A stretch of 9,844 bases of DNA from Candidatus Peregrinibacteria bacterium CG10_big_fil_rev_8_21_14_0_10_49_16 (lineage in GTDB: Bacteria; Patescibacteriota; Gracilibacteria; Peribacterales; Peribacteraceae). Positions 1-5,768 of this stretch are shown piece by piece (within the stretch, counting starts at the first letter, position 1; each line of letters starts with the position of its first letter). The notes below the pieces were generated by a model. The model did not search any database. It was not told where the DNA came from and worked only from the letters and a program-made list of their open reading frames with translations. Both the position numbers and the translations under genes were made by a program. Location of the stretch: positions 1 to 9,844 of the forward strand of contig PFDS01000048.1 in the NCBI GenBank assembly GCA_002772605.1, in the 5' to 3' direction.

Positions 1-1373
1 CCCGCACCATCGGTCTTGAGGACTTTCCCTGTTGCCGTGCCATCACTGTAGGGGAAAGTGTAGGTGACGCCGTTGAGGGTGATATTCCCAGAAACAGAAA
101 GCGTGGAGGCAAGAACAGCCGCACCGTCCACAGAGAGTGTTCCGGAGGAGGTAATAGAGGTACTGGCGTGGACTCTCTCTGCGCTGACGTATGCTCCGGA
201 GAGGGTTGATCCGGATATCGTTCCATGAACTGTCAGAGATCCGGTCATGGTGTCGCCACTGGTGTTGACGTAGCGGTCGTCTGCAGCAGACTGCGTCAAG
301 TCGCCAGCTCCCGCACTTCCCCATGCCACACCGCCATTCGAAACAGTAAGGACCTGGCCATTCGACCCTAACTCCAGAGTACGCAGCGAACCGGTGGAGG
401 TTCCCACCAGCAAGTGACCGGTGGAATACCAGGAGAGCCCCGTTCCGCCGCGACTTGTCACCAGGGTTCCAAATGTTGCTCCGTTTATCGCCAGTTGGCC
501 GCCTGTGTCATCGTTTTGATGATCGTGTTTCTCCAACCTTCCGTCACTCGATTCGTTCGGCCCGCCGCTTCCTCCTCCACGACGTACAGGCGAATATCCG
601 CCCCCTCCGCCACCACTGACACGCACGACCGGTGGAGTGGTATAACGCCATACTAACTCTCCGTTGTAAAATGTCAGATGCTGCCCCTCCCGAGCACCGG
701 CTGTAAGCTCACGAAGCCACTGTGGCCCGGATGCAATCAACACAGACTGCTGGACTGGTGCAACCTCCCGCTCAGGAAAATGACGTACTACTTCAGGAAG
801 CTGATCACGCGGTCGGGAACGTCGCGTTCGCTCTGTGACCTGTACGATGCGTTCGGTCACACGCTCGACAGTGTTCACTGTACTTGTGTTCGTCCGAAAA
901 GGCTCGAAATCACGTTCCAAGTAGACAATTTGGGGATCCTGAGGCTCATGAGCCTCAGGCTGTGCAGTTGCTGTCCACCGATTGGCAAGCGTCGCTCCAC
1001 CACCAACCAAGAGAGCAACCACCATAACCCCCAACGCGAGTGAGCGACGGCTCTCAAAAGAGAGGCGGGGAAATGTTCGAAAGCGATCCCCGTCACCAAG
1101 TTGCACCACCTCCATTCCCCCCTCACGCGTACATGTCGTGATATGCCTTGCCATCTGTGCGCGCGAGTATCCTGTGACCGCCTGAATGTACTGACGGATG
1201 ATCCCCTTTTCTTCTTTGCTGAGCAGAAGGTACTCCGTGCTCCTCAGCAACTCCTTCATCCATGCAATCCTGTCTTCTTTGGACGTAAACGCTTCTGCCT
1301 GAAGTTCACCATCTTCAACCAGACGTTGCATCTCTTTGAACTGCGGTATTGGTGGAATGATATTCAGGCTCAT
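1..1373 (-). CDS. HTH-like domain / single-pass membrane / tail-fibre-like surface protein (C-terminus off window)
   Basis: An open frame runs without a stop from ATG at 1373 to the window edge, giving 457 codons with the C-terminus missing. Residues about 35-80 resemble the N-terminal helix-turn-helix region of some integrase/transposase proteins (LSKEEKGIIRQYIQ, then VTGYSRAQMARHI at 66-78). Residues 111-130 form one hydrophobic segment preceded by RR, so the N-terminus should be cytoplasmic and the rest outside. A T/V/E/R-rich stretch at 163-184 could be a short coiled coil. A Gly/Arg-rich linker covers 253-271. From about 296 the sequence looks like phage tail-fibre and surface repeat proteins: GGTGLSWYSTGHLLVG, LGSNGQVLTVSNGGVAWG, DDRYVNTSGDTMTGSL and LSVSGNITLNGVTYTFP. 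No catalytic residues are visible. The start is supported by a promoter about 25 nt upstream, but no Shine-Dalgarno is seen. The frame is certain; the domain assignments are from memory of motifs, and function is unknown. Confidence 0.85.
   Translation of the reverse strand, partial: MSLNIIPPIPQFKEMQRLVEDGELQAEAFTSKEDRIAWMKELLRSTEYLLLSKEEKGIIRQYIQAVTGYSRAQMARHITTCTREGGMEVVQLGDGDRFRTFPRLSFESRRSLALGVMVVALLVGGGATLANRWTATAQPEAHEPQDPQIVYLERDFEPFRTNTSTVNTVERVTERIVQVTERTRRSRPRDQLPEVVRHFPEREVAPVQQSVLIASGPQWLRELTAGAREGQHLTFYNGELVWRYTTPPVVRVSGGGGGGYSPVRRGGGSGGPNESSDGRLEKHDHQNDDTGGQLAINGATFGTLVTSRGGTGLSWYSTGHLLVGTSTGSLRTLELGSNGQVLTVSNGGVAWGSAGAGDLTQSAADDRYVNTSGDTMTGSLTVHGTISGSTLSGAYVSAERVHASTSITSSGTLSVDGAAVLASTLSVSGNITLNGVTYTFPYSDGTATGKVLKTDGA
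938..959. repeat. 22-bp perfect palindrome inside the fibre-protein gene
   Basis: The 22 bases read identically on both strands, centred between 948 and 949, with the core GGCTCATGAGCC. They encode part of PEAHEPQ just outside the membrane segment. In RNA the sequence could fold as a stem of about 9 bp with a 4-nt loop; as DNA it could be a dimer binding site. Related TCAGGCTCA words occur at the start codon (1364-1372) and in the promoter (1424-1432). No function is established. Confidence 0.6.
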
Positions 1374-1404
1374 GTCTGTGTTTTTGTGGGTGTTAAATCT
1401 AGTA

Positions 1405-1433
1405 ATTATAGCAAATTTTCCACTCAGGCTCAA
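1405..1433 (-). promoter_or_regulatory. sigma70-type promoter of the fibre-protein gene
   Basis: Reading the minus strand, a -35 box TTGAGC (1433-1428) is followed by a 17-nt spacer and a perfect -10 box TATAAT (1410-1405). Transcription would start near 1398, leaving a leader of about 25 nt before ATG 1373. The leader has no recognisable Shine-Dalgarno. The -35 box overlaps the word TCAGGCTCA, which recurs exactly 60 bp away over the start codon. Confidence 0.75.
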
Positions 1434-1445
1434 TTCACTACTCTT

Positions 1446-1469
1446 AAAAAAGAATAGAATTTCTTTTTC
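1446..1469 (-). terminator. AT-rich hairpin after purC, possible weak terminator
   Basis: Downstream of the purC stop (1491), the arms AAAAAGAA (1447-1454) and TTCTTTTT (1461-1468) can pair around a 6-nt loop, and in purC orientation the second arm ends in a U run. The stem has only one G-C pair, so it is thermodynamically weak. It lies upstream of the promoter at 1405-1433, where a transcript boundary would make sense. Low confidence. Confidence 0.3.
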
Positions 1470-1490
1470 TGTCAACCAGTTTCCGACCCG

Positions 1491-2477
1491 TTATATCCTC
1501 GCTGATGCAGGCACTTCGTATACTTGTAGGCTGCTTCGGATACGTTCTTCAACGCCCCTCTCCCTAACCCCCTGCAGCTCAAACCTCTCACCCGTCATTC
1601 GCTCGTAGAGATCAATGTACCGAGCAGCCAGTTGCAGACGGATGTCATTGGTGACTTCAGGCTTCTTCTCACCTCCCTGGTATCCCTGCTCACGCAACCA
1701 CAACCGAAAGAACTCTTTGTCAAGGCTCTCTGGATCTTTTCCTGATGCAAAACGTTCTTCGTAGGTGGACTCTACCCAGTATCGGGAAGAATCTGGCGTG
1801 TGCACTTCGTCTGCCAGAACAATCCCTCCATGTTCATCAAGACCCATTTCGTACTTAGTGTCAACAAGTATCAGTCCTCGCTTCGACGCAAGGTACTGCC
1901 CGCGTGCGAAGAGCTTGAACGCAAGGTACGCGATCTCCTCCCACTGCGCCTGCGTTGCAAGTCCTCGTTTAAGAATTTGCTCTGGACTGATCAGCTCGTC
2001 TTCTTCGGCTTTTGTGGTCGGTGTCAGAATAGGGTTTTTGAGTTTTTCATGTTTTCGCAGTCCATCGGGCAACTGGTTCCCACACATAGTACGCATGCCC
2101 TTCTCGTAATTCACCCAAGCGGACGTATTGGTGGATCCCGTGATATACCCACGCACAACAATCTCCATAGGTAACATTTGTAAATTTTTGACAACTGTTA
2201 CATTGGGATCAGGCACACTCACCACATGATTGGGCATGACATCTTCCACCTGATGGAACCACCATGCACTCACCTGATTGAGCACCTGTCCTTTCAGAGG
2301 AATTGTGCACCACTGCACATCAAACGCAGACTGCCTGTCTGTGGCAATGAGAATACGTTTGTCTTCTTGAACATACACATCGCGTACTTTGCCTTCTAGT
2401 TTTTTCCCAAGATGCGTGAAGTCTGTACGATCAAGCGTGGATGGAAGGTATGCACGAAGAGATTCGAAGGAATGCAT
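1491..2477 (-). CDS. purC: phosphoribosylaminoimidazole-succinocarboxamide (SAICAR) synthase
   Basis: PurC joins CAIR and aspartate with ATP to make SAICAR in cytosolic de novo purine synthesis. The 328-residue product is close to the long yeast ADE1-like form and longer than the roughly 237-residue E. coli type. Visible motifs are GKVRDVY at 29-35 (N-terminal nucleotide-binding region), the first family signature LPMEIVVRGYITGS at 102-115, and the second signature VDTKYEMG at 205-212 followed by DEVHTPDSSRYW at 223-234 in the active site. Nothing appears missing. The start at 2477 gives a normal distance to GKVRDVY; no clear Shine-Dalgarno precedes it. The gene is divergent from the membrane methyltransferase-like gene, whose chosen start is only 6 bp away, and no other purine gene is in the window. 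Confidence 0.95.
   Translation of the reverse strand: MHSFESLRAYLPSTLDRTDFTHLGKKLEGKVRDVYVQEDKRILIATDRQSAFDVQWCTIPLKGQVLNQVSAWWFHQVEDVMPNHVVSVPDPNVTVVKNLQMLPMEIVVRGYITGSTNTSAWVNYEKGMRTMCGNQLPDGLRKHEKLKNPILTPTTKAEEDELISPEQILKRGLATQAQWEEIAYLAFKLFARGQYLASKRGLILVDTKYEMGLDEHGGIVLADEVHTPDSSRYWVESTYEERFASGKDPESLDKEFFRLWLREQGYQGGEKKPEVTNDIRLQLAARYIDLYERMTGERFELQGVRERGVEERIRSSLQVYEVPASARI
2467..2471 (+). promoter_or_regulatory. possible ribosome binding site deciding the start at 2484
   Basis: AAGGA lies 12 nt ahead of ATG 2484. It is the only Shine-Dalgarno-like sequence near the candidate starts 2412, 2472, 2484 and 2517. The spacing is longer than ideal. It lies within the first codons of purC on the other strand. 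Confidence 0.35.
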
Positions 2478-2483
2478 GGTACT

Positions 2484-4058
2484 ATGGTAACAAACTGTAC
2501 TCGTGTGTCACCCCTTATGTCTGCTAAACACCTTTCTCCACGTCTCCTTCTTGCCACTATCTTCTGCACCGGAGGATCCATTTTAGTCATCGAAGTCGCC
2601 GCTCTGCGCATTCTGTCACCCTACTTTGGAAATACCATTTATACGTTCTCGAGCGTGATCAGTATCGTGCTCGCCGCACTCAGCTTGGGATACTATTACG
2701 GTGGACAACTGGCAGATACAAAGCCACATACGCATGTTTTCTTTTCTCTCATCTTCTTCGGAGGAGTGAGTACACTCCTACTGCACATTTTAACCGTCCT
2801 CCTTCTCCCGCATCTGGGCTTTTACATGCCACTGACATGGGGACCCCTCTTCATCTCACTCTTCTTGTTTGGTCCTCCGTGTCTCCTGCTGGGCTTTCTT
2901 TCGCCACTTGCTGTCAAACTCGTCGAAAGTTCACTGGGGGAAACGTATGTGGGACGAGCGGCAGGAAACGTCTTCTGCTTCGGAACAGTCGGCAGCATTA
3001 CCGGCAGTCTCCTGACAGGATTTCTCCTCATCCCCCTCTTCGGCGTACGGGAAATTGTTTTTGGTGTAGGGATATTTCTCTGCGCATTGGGACTCCTTGG
3101 CTGGTACCTCCTGCACCATAAAAACTGGATTGCCATAGGTATCTTGCTCATTATCCTCATTGGGAACTCGTGGGCGCACACCGTTGCAACGTTACGCGAA
3201 GCAGAGCACCTGATCGTTCAGGACGGCATCTACGAACGCATTACTGTTACAGACGGAATACGAGAATGGCGCCCGGTGCGTTACCTCCTGCAGGACCGTA
3301 CGTTTTCCTCCGCGGAATTTCTCGACGCGCCGGATGAACACGTATTTCAGTACACAACATACTTGCCTCTCTACACATTGGCTTCGGCAAATCTGCAACG
3401 CGCCCTCTTCATTGGGGGCGGCGCCTACACCATGCCCTACAAAATCGTACGGAGTATTGATGACAGTATCGTGGACGTGACAGAAATCGAACCGACACTC
3501 TTCACTATTGCGAAACAGTTTTTCTCCGTGAAGGATCACAAGAGGCTGCACAATATCATCGCTGACGGCAGACGGTTTCTGCATGACACAGAAAACACCT
3601 ACGACCTCATCTACGGTGACGCGTATCAATCCGTCTTCTCTATTCCTGCCCACCTGACCACGAAGGAATTCTTCGATCTCGTCTACAGCAAGCTCAACGA
3701 CGGGGGTGTCTTCATCGGCAATTTCTTCGGCATTCTCGGTGAAGATGCACCTTCGCTCGTTGTATCAGAGATGAAAGCATTTCGCGCGGCTTTTCCAAAC
3801 CATCTCTTCTTCGCTCTTGATGATCCAGAGTCAAGTGACATTCAACATGTGATGTTCTTTGGCAGGAAAGACAGTGAACCGATTGATGTCTGTTCCTCGA
3901 CAGTGCGCGACATGGAAGCAGAAATTTTTGCAGACCTCTGCGAAAAAGTCGTAGATGAAACTTCCATACACTGGAACCAGTACGCCCTGCTCACCGACAA
4001 CTACGCACCGGTGGAATCCATGACCCGCAGCGTCGTGAAGCAATTTGCAGCACGTTGA
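2484..4058 (+). CDS. membrane-fused spermidine-synthase-like protein
   Basis: The product is 524 residues from ATG 2484. Residues about 19-230 hold some seven hydrophobic segments (near 19-42, 52-72, 84-109, 118-142, 162-184, 188-210, 214-230), followed by a spermidine-synthase/Rossmann methyltransferase-like domain. Its motifs are FIGGGAYTMP (309-318), VTEIEP acidic loop (332-337), ADGRRFL (360-366), YDLIYGDAYQS (373-383) and the C-terminal LTDNYAPVE (503-511), which is typical of fused membrane/spermidine-synthase proteins. True spermidine synthases carry GGGDGG where this has GGGAYT, so polyamine synthesis should not be assumed; substrate and product are unknown. The open frame extends back to 2412, but that would overlap purC by 66 bp. 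ATG 2484 has AAGGA upstream; ATG 2517 (just before AKHLSPR) is a plausible later start. It ends in TGA, 70 bp from the convergent DUF192 gene. Confidence 0.88.
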   Translation: MVTNCTRVSPLMSAKHLSPRLLLATIFCTGGSILVIEVAALRILSPYFGNTIYTFSSVISIVLAALSLGYYYGGQLADTKPHTHVFFSLIFFGGVSTLLLHILTVLLLPHLGFYMPLTWGPLFISLFLFGPPCLLLGFLSPLAVKLVESSLGETYVGRAAGNVFCFGTVGSITGSLLTGFLLIPLFGVREIVFGVGIFLCALGLLGWYLLHHKNWIAIGILLIILIGNSWAHTVATLREAEHLIVQDGIYERITVTDGIREWRPVRYLLQDRTFSSAEFLDAPDEHVFQYTTYLPLYTLASANLQRALFIGGGAYTMPYKIVRSIDDSIVDVTEIEPTLFTIAKQFFSVKDHKRLHNIIADGRRFLHDTENTYDLIYGDAYQSVFSIPAHLTTKEFFDLVYSKLNDGGVFIGNFFGILGEDAPSLVVSEMKAFRAAFPNHLFFALDDPESSDIQHVMFFGRKDSEPIDVCSSTVRDMEAEIFADLCEKVVDETSIHWNQYALLTDNYAPVESMTRSVVKQFAAR

Positions 4059-4128
4059 ATATCTGAATCGCAGACGACACGGACTACCCGGTTAGCACGA
4101 AGTCAACCTGTGTCATCTTCGGTTTAGA

Positions 4129-4593
4129 CTACTTCATAGAAAATTTCCACCCCTTGCCAATACCGTTCTCTTGAACAAAATTTTTGTTCAACTCTAATGC
4201 GTACCTCGCTTCCTCTTCTGAGGAGTAGGTTGGACAGTTTTCGATTGTGCAAGGCTCCATGGTTTTCGCACCAACGAAGTTCCCCTCTTCATCGAAGAAG
4301 AGAATATCCAGAGGAATGAGCGTGTTCTTCATCCAGAATGTCAACACCTGCGGATAATCGAACACAAAGAGCATTCCAGCATCTTCTGCAAGTTCCGTAC
4401 GGTTCATGAGACCCAGTGAACGCAGAGCCGGATCACTGGCAACCTCAATACGAACATCTATGCTCTGATCATCAGGGCCTATGAGCGTGAGGACCTTTTT
4501 GCCATCCCACTGCTTTCCTGTCAGGATAAAGAAGGCATATACAAAAAGAAGTCCCGCGATGATGATACCGAGAATGATGCGAATTTCTTTCAT
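4129..4593 (-). CDS. DUF192 family protein, membrane anchored
   Basis: A 154-residue protein with an N-terminal hydrophobic segment at about 5-25 (IILGIIIAGLLFVYAFFI), acting as an anchor or uncleaved signal, then a full DUF192 domain. Typical motifs are RSLGLMNRTEL (58-68), GMLFVFD (73-79), FWMKNTLIPLDILFFD (86-101), MEPC/CPTYSS (112-125) and YALEL (131-135). The domain would lie outside the membrane. The molecular role of DUF192 is not established. Its ATG overlaps the rpe stop as ATGA (4593-4590), which suggests translational coupling and makes it the last gene of rpiB-rpe-DUF192. No convincing terminator was found in the 70 bp beyond its stop. Confidence 0.9.
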   Translation of the reverse strand: MKEIRIILGIIIAGLLFVYAFFILTGKQWDGKKVLTLIGPDDQSIDVRIEVASDPALRSLGLMNRTELAEDAGMLFVFDYPQVLTFWMKNTLIPLDILFFDEEGNFVGAKTMEPCTIENCPTYSSEEEARYALELNKNFVQENGIGKGWKFSMK

Positions 4594-5219
4594 GTTCCAC
4601 GCAGAGAAGCAATGGCTGCCACTCGGTCTTTGGCGCCGAAAATGAAACTGCCCGACACCAGGTTATTCGCTCCGGCCAGAGTGCACTGCTTTGCCGTCTG
4701 GTCATCAATGCCACCGTCCACCTGGATCATCAAACGAGGATACTGCCCCCGAATCACACGGACTTTGTCGAGTACGGACGTCATGAACTTCTGCCCTCCA
4801 AATCCCGGATCGACAGACATGATGAGAATAAGATCCACATCAGGAAGCACGCCTTCGATGTGCTCTACCGGCGTCTCTGGATTGATTGCAATGCCTGCAG
4901 TCGCCCCTCCGTCATGAATTGCCGCAATAAGCGCACTGCGCTCTTCGGGGTCGGTCACTTCCGCATGAAAAGTGATATGTTTGGCACCAACGGCCAAAAA
5001 TTCCTCAACACGCTCTTCGGGATTCTCGACCATGAGGTGAATATCAAGTAACAGCTTCGTCTTGAGATTCTTGATCACCGGCGCACCAAAACTCAAATTC
5101 GGCACGAAGTGTCCATCCATGACATCGATCTGCAACCAGTCCGCGTGCTGTTCGATGGTATCCACTTCATCCTGCAGGTGAGAGAGGTCTGCCGACAGAA
5201 TTGATAGTGCAATAATCAT
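4590..5219 (-). CDS. rpe: ribulose-phosphate 3-epimerase
   Basis: Rpe interconverts ribulose-5-phosphate and xylulose-5-phosphate in the pentose phosphate pathway. The 209-residue product is a short but complete TIM barrel. Visible features are SILSADLSHL (6-15), DVMDGHFVPN (32-41), DIHLMV (59-64), SVDPGFGGQKF (135-145) and QVDGGI (166-171). By comparison with E. coli Rpe metal ligands His34, Asp36, His67 and Asp177, this protein has Gln30, Asp32, His61 and Asp168: both catalytic aspartates are kept but the first metal histidine is Gln (CAG at 5132-5130). The C-terminus is a little short. It lies 5 nt after rpiB and overlaps the DUF192 gene by 4 nt, so these are probably one transcript. No clear Shine-Dalgarno precedes ATG 5219. 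Confidence 0.95.
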   Translation of the reverse strand: MIIALSILSADLSHLQDEVDTIEQHADWLQIDVMDGHFVPNLSFGAPVIKNLKTKLLLDIHLMVENPEERVEEFLAVGAKHITFHAEVTDPEERSALIAAIHDGGATAGIAINPETPVEHIEGVLPDVDLILIMSVDPGFGGQKFMTSVLDKVRVIRGQYPRLMIQVDGGIDDQTAKQCTLAGANNLVSGSFIFGAKDRVAAIASLRGT

Positions 5220-5224
5220 AGAAA

Positions 5225-5656
5225 CTATTCTATAGCATCAACACGTTTTTTGTGTCGACCACCTTCAAACTCTGTAGACAGAAAGATATTCACCATTTTT
5301 TTGGCTAGCTCTTCATCAATAAATCTCCCACCAAGACTCATGACGTTTGCATCGTTGTGTGCACGAGCCAAACGCGCGATTTCTTCATTCCAACAGACAG
5401 CTGCGCGAATGCCTTTTATTTTATTGGCAACTATGGCCTCTCCGTTGCCGCTGCCACCGAAGATGATGCCAATGGCATCTTCTTTGAGCACCTTTTCACA
5501 CCCTTTGCGAATCACCGGTGGATAATCATCATCTTCGACGAATTCCGATGAGACATCAACGATAGTATACCCTTGTGTGTGAAGGTGTGCCTTCACTACT
5601 TCTTTGAGTGCGAAGCCGGCATGGTCGGAAGCGAGGACAATTTTCATCTCTCTCAT
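5225..5656 (-). CDS. rpiB: ribose-5-phosphate isomerase B
   Basis: RpiB interconverts ribose-5-phosphate and ribulose-5-phosphate. The 143-residue protein matches the RpiB/LacA/LacB family: LASDHAGFALK (8-18), FGGSGNGEAIVANK (66-79), ARAHNDANVMSLGGR (97-111) and FEGGRHKKR (130-138). The active-site loop is GGSGNGE, as in the Mycobacterium tuberculosis enzyme where a Glu (here Glu73) serves as base, and not the Cys-containing loop of E. coli RpiB. His100 and Arg111 fit substrate binding. It is the first gene of rpiB-rpe-DUF192, with only 5 nt to rpe, whose product acts on the same ribulose-5-phosphate. ATG 5656 is used here, but ATG 5647 (MKIVLASDHAG) matches the usual family start and is an equal alternative. 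Confidence 0.94.
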   Translation of the reverse strand: MREMKIVLASDHAGFALKEVVKAHLHTQGYTIVDVSSEFVEDDDYPPVIRKGCEKVLKEDAIGIIFGGSGNGEAIVANKIKGIRAAVCWNEEIARLARAHNDANVMSLGGRFIDEELAKKMVNIFLSTEFEGGRHKKRVDAIE

Positions 5657-5658
5657 CT

Positions 5659-5758
5659 TACATTGTCTGAACCTTGATTTATAGGATTATAAAGATGAAC
5701 TTGATTATAGAAATCACGATCATCCTTTCATCAAGCACATCATGGTTCAGACAATGTA
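5659..5758. repeat. 20-bp inverted repeat bracketing the rpiB/tpiA intergenic region
   Basis: Arm 5659-5678 and arm 5739-5758 are reverse complements at 19 of 20 positions; the outer 15 are perfect (TACATTGTCTGAACC against GGTTCAGACAATGTA). They are separated by 60 nt of AT-rich DNA. Read in the sense of each gene, both rpiB and tpiA carry ATCA(A/T)GGTTCAGACAATGTA just ahead of the start (2 nt before rpiB ATG 5656, 10 nt before tpiA ATG 5769). The arms end in TA on the outside, which also fits a 96-bp miniature element with TA target duplication. It could be paired operators, a shared 5' leader element or a small mobile element remnant. Confidence 0.75.
5686..5691 (-). promoter_or_regulatory. 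candidate -10 box for the rpiB operon
   Basis: TATAAT reads on the minus strand from 5691 to 5686, within the interval between the inverted-repeat arms. No good -35 box lies 16-18 nt upstream. Initiation about 7 nt downstream would start the transcript at about 5679, so the repeat arm 5678-5659 would form nearly the whole 5' leader. A second AT-rich box TATAAA (5683-5678) and another TATAAT further upstream are alternatives. Confidence 0.4.
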
Positions 5759-5768
5759 TACTCTATGC

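Noticed and set aside
43..324. 93-residue minus-strand open frame
   Set aside because: It is Arg/His/Cys-rich, resembles no protein family, and lies wholly in another frame of the fibre-protein gene.
678..1457. Several plus-strand open frames across the first 1.4 kb
   Set aside because: Compositionally unlike proteins and opposite the well-supported fibre-protein frame with its promoter.
1472..1477. TTGACA (minus strand) as the -35 of a second promoter upstream of the fibre gene
   Set aside because: The hexamer is perfect, but no -10 box lies at 16-19 nt; the downstream TTGAGC/TATAAT pair is far better.
4098..4121. Hairpin CGAAG/CTTCG in the 4059-4128 gap as a terminator
   Set aside because: Only a 5-bp stem with a 14-nt loop and no U run; not convincing for either convergent gene.
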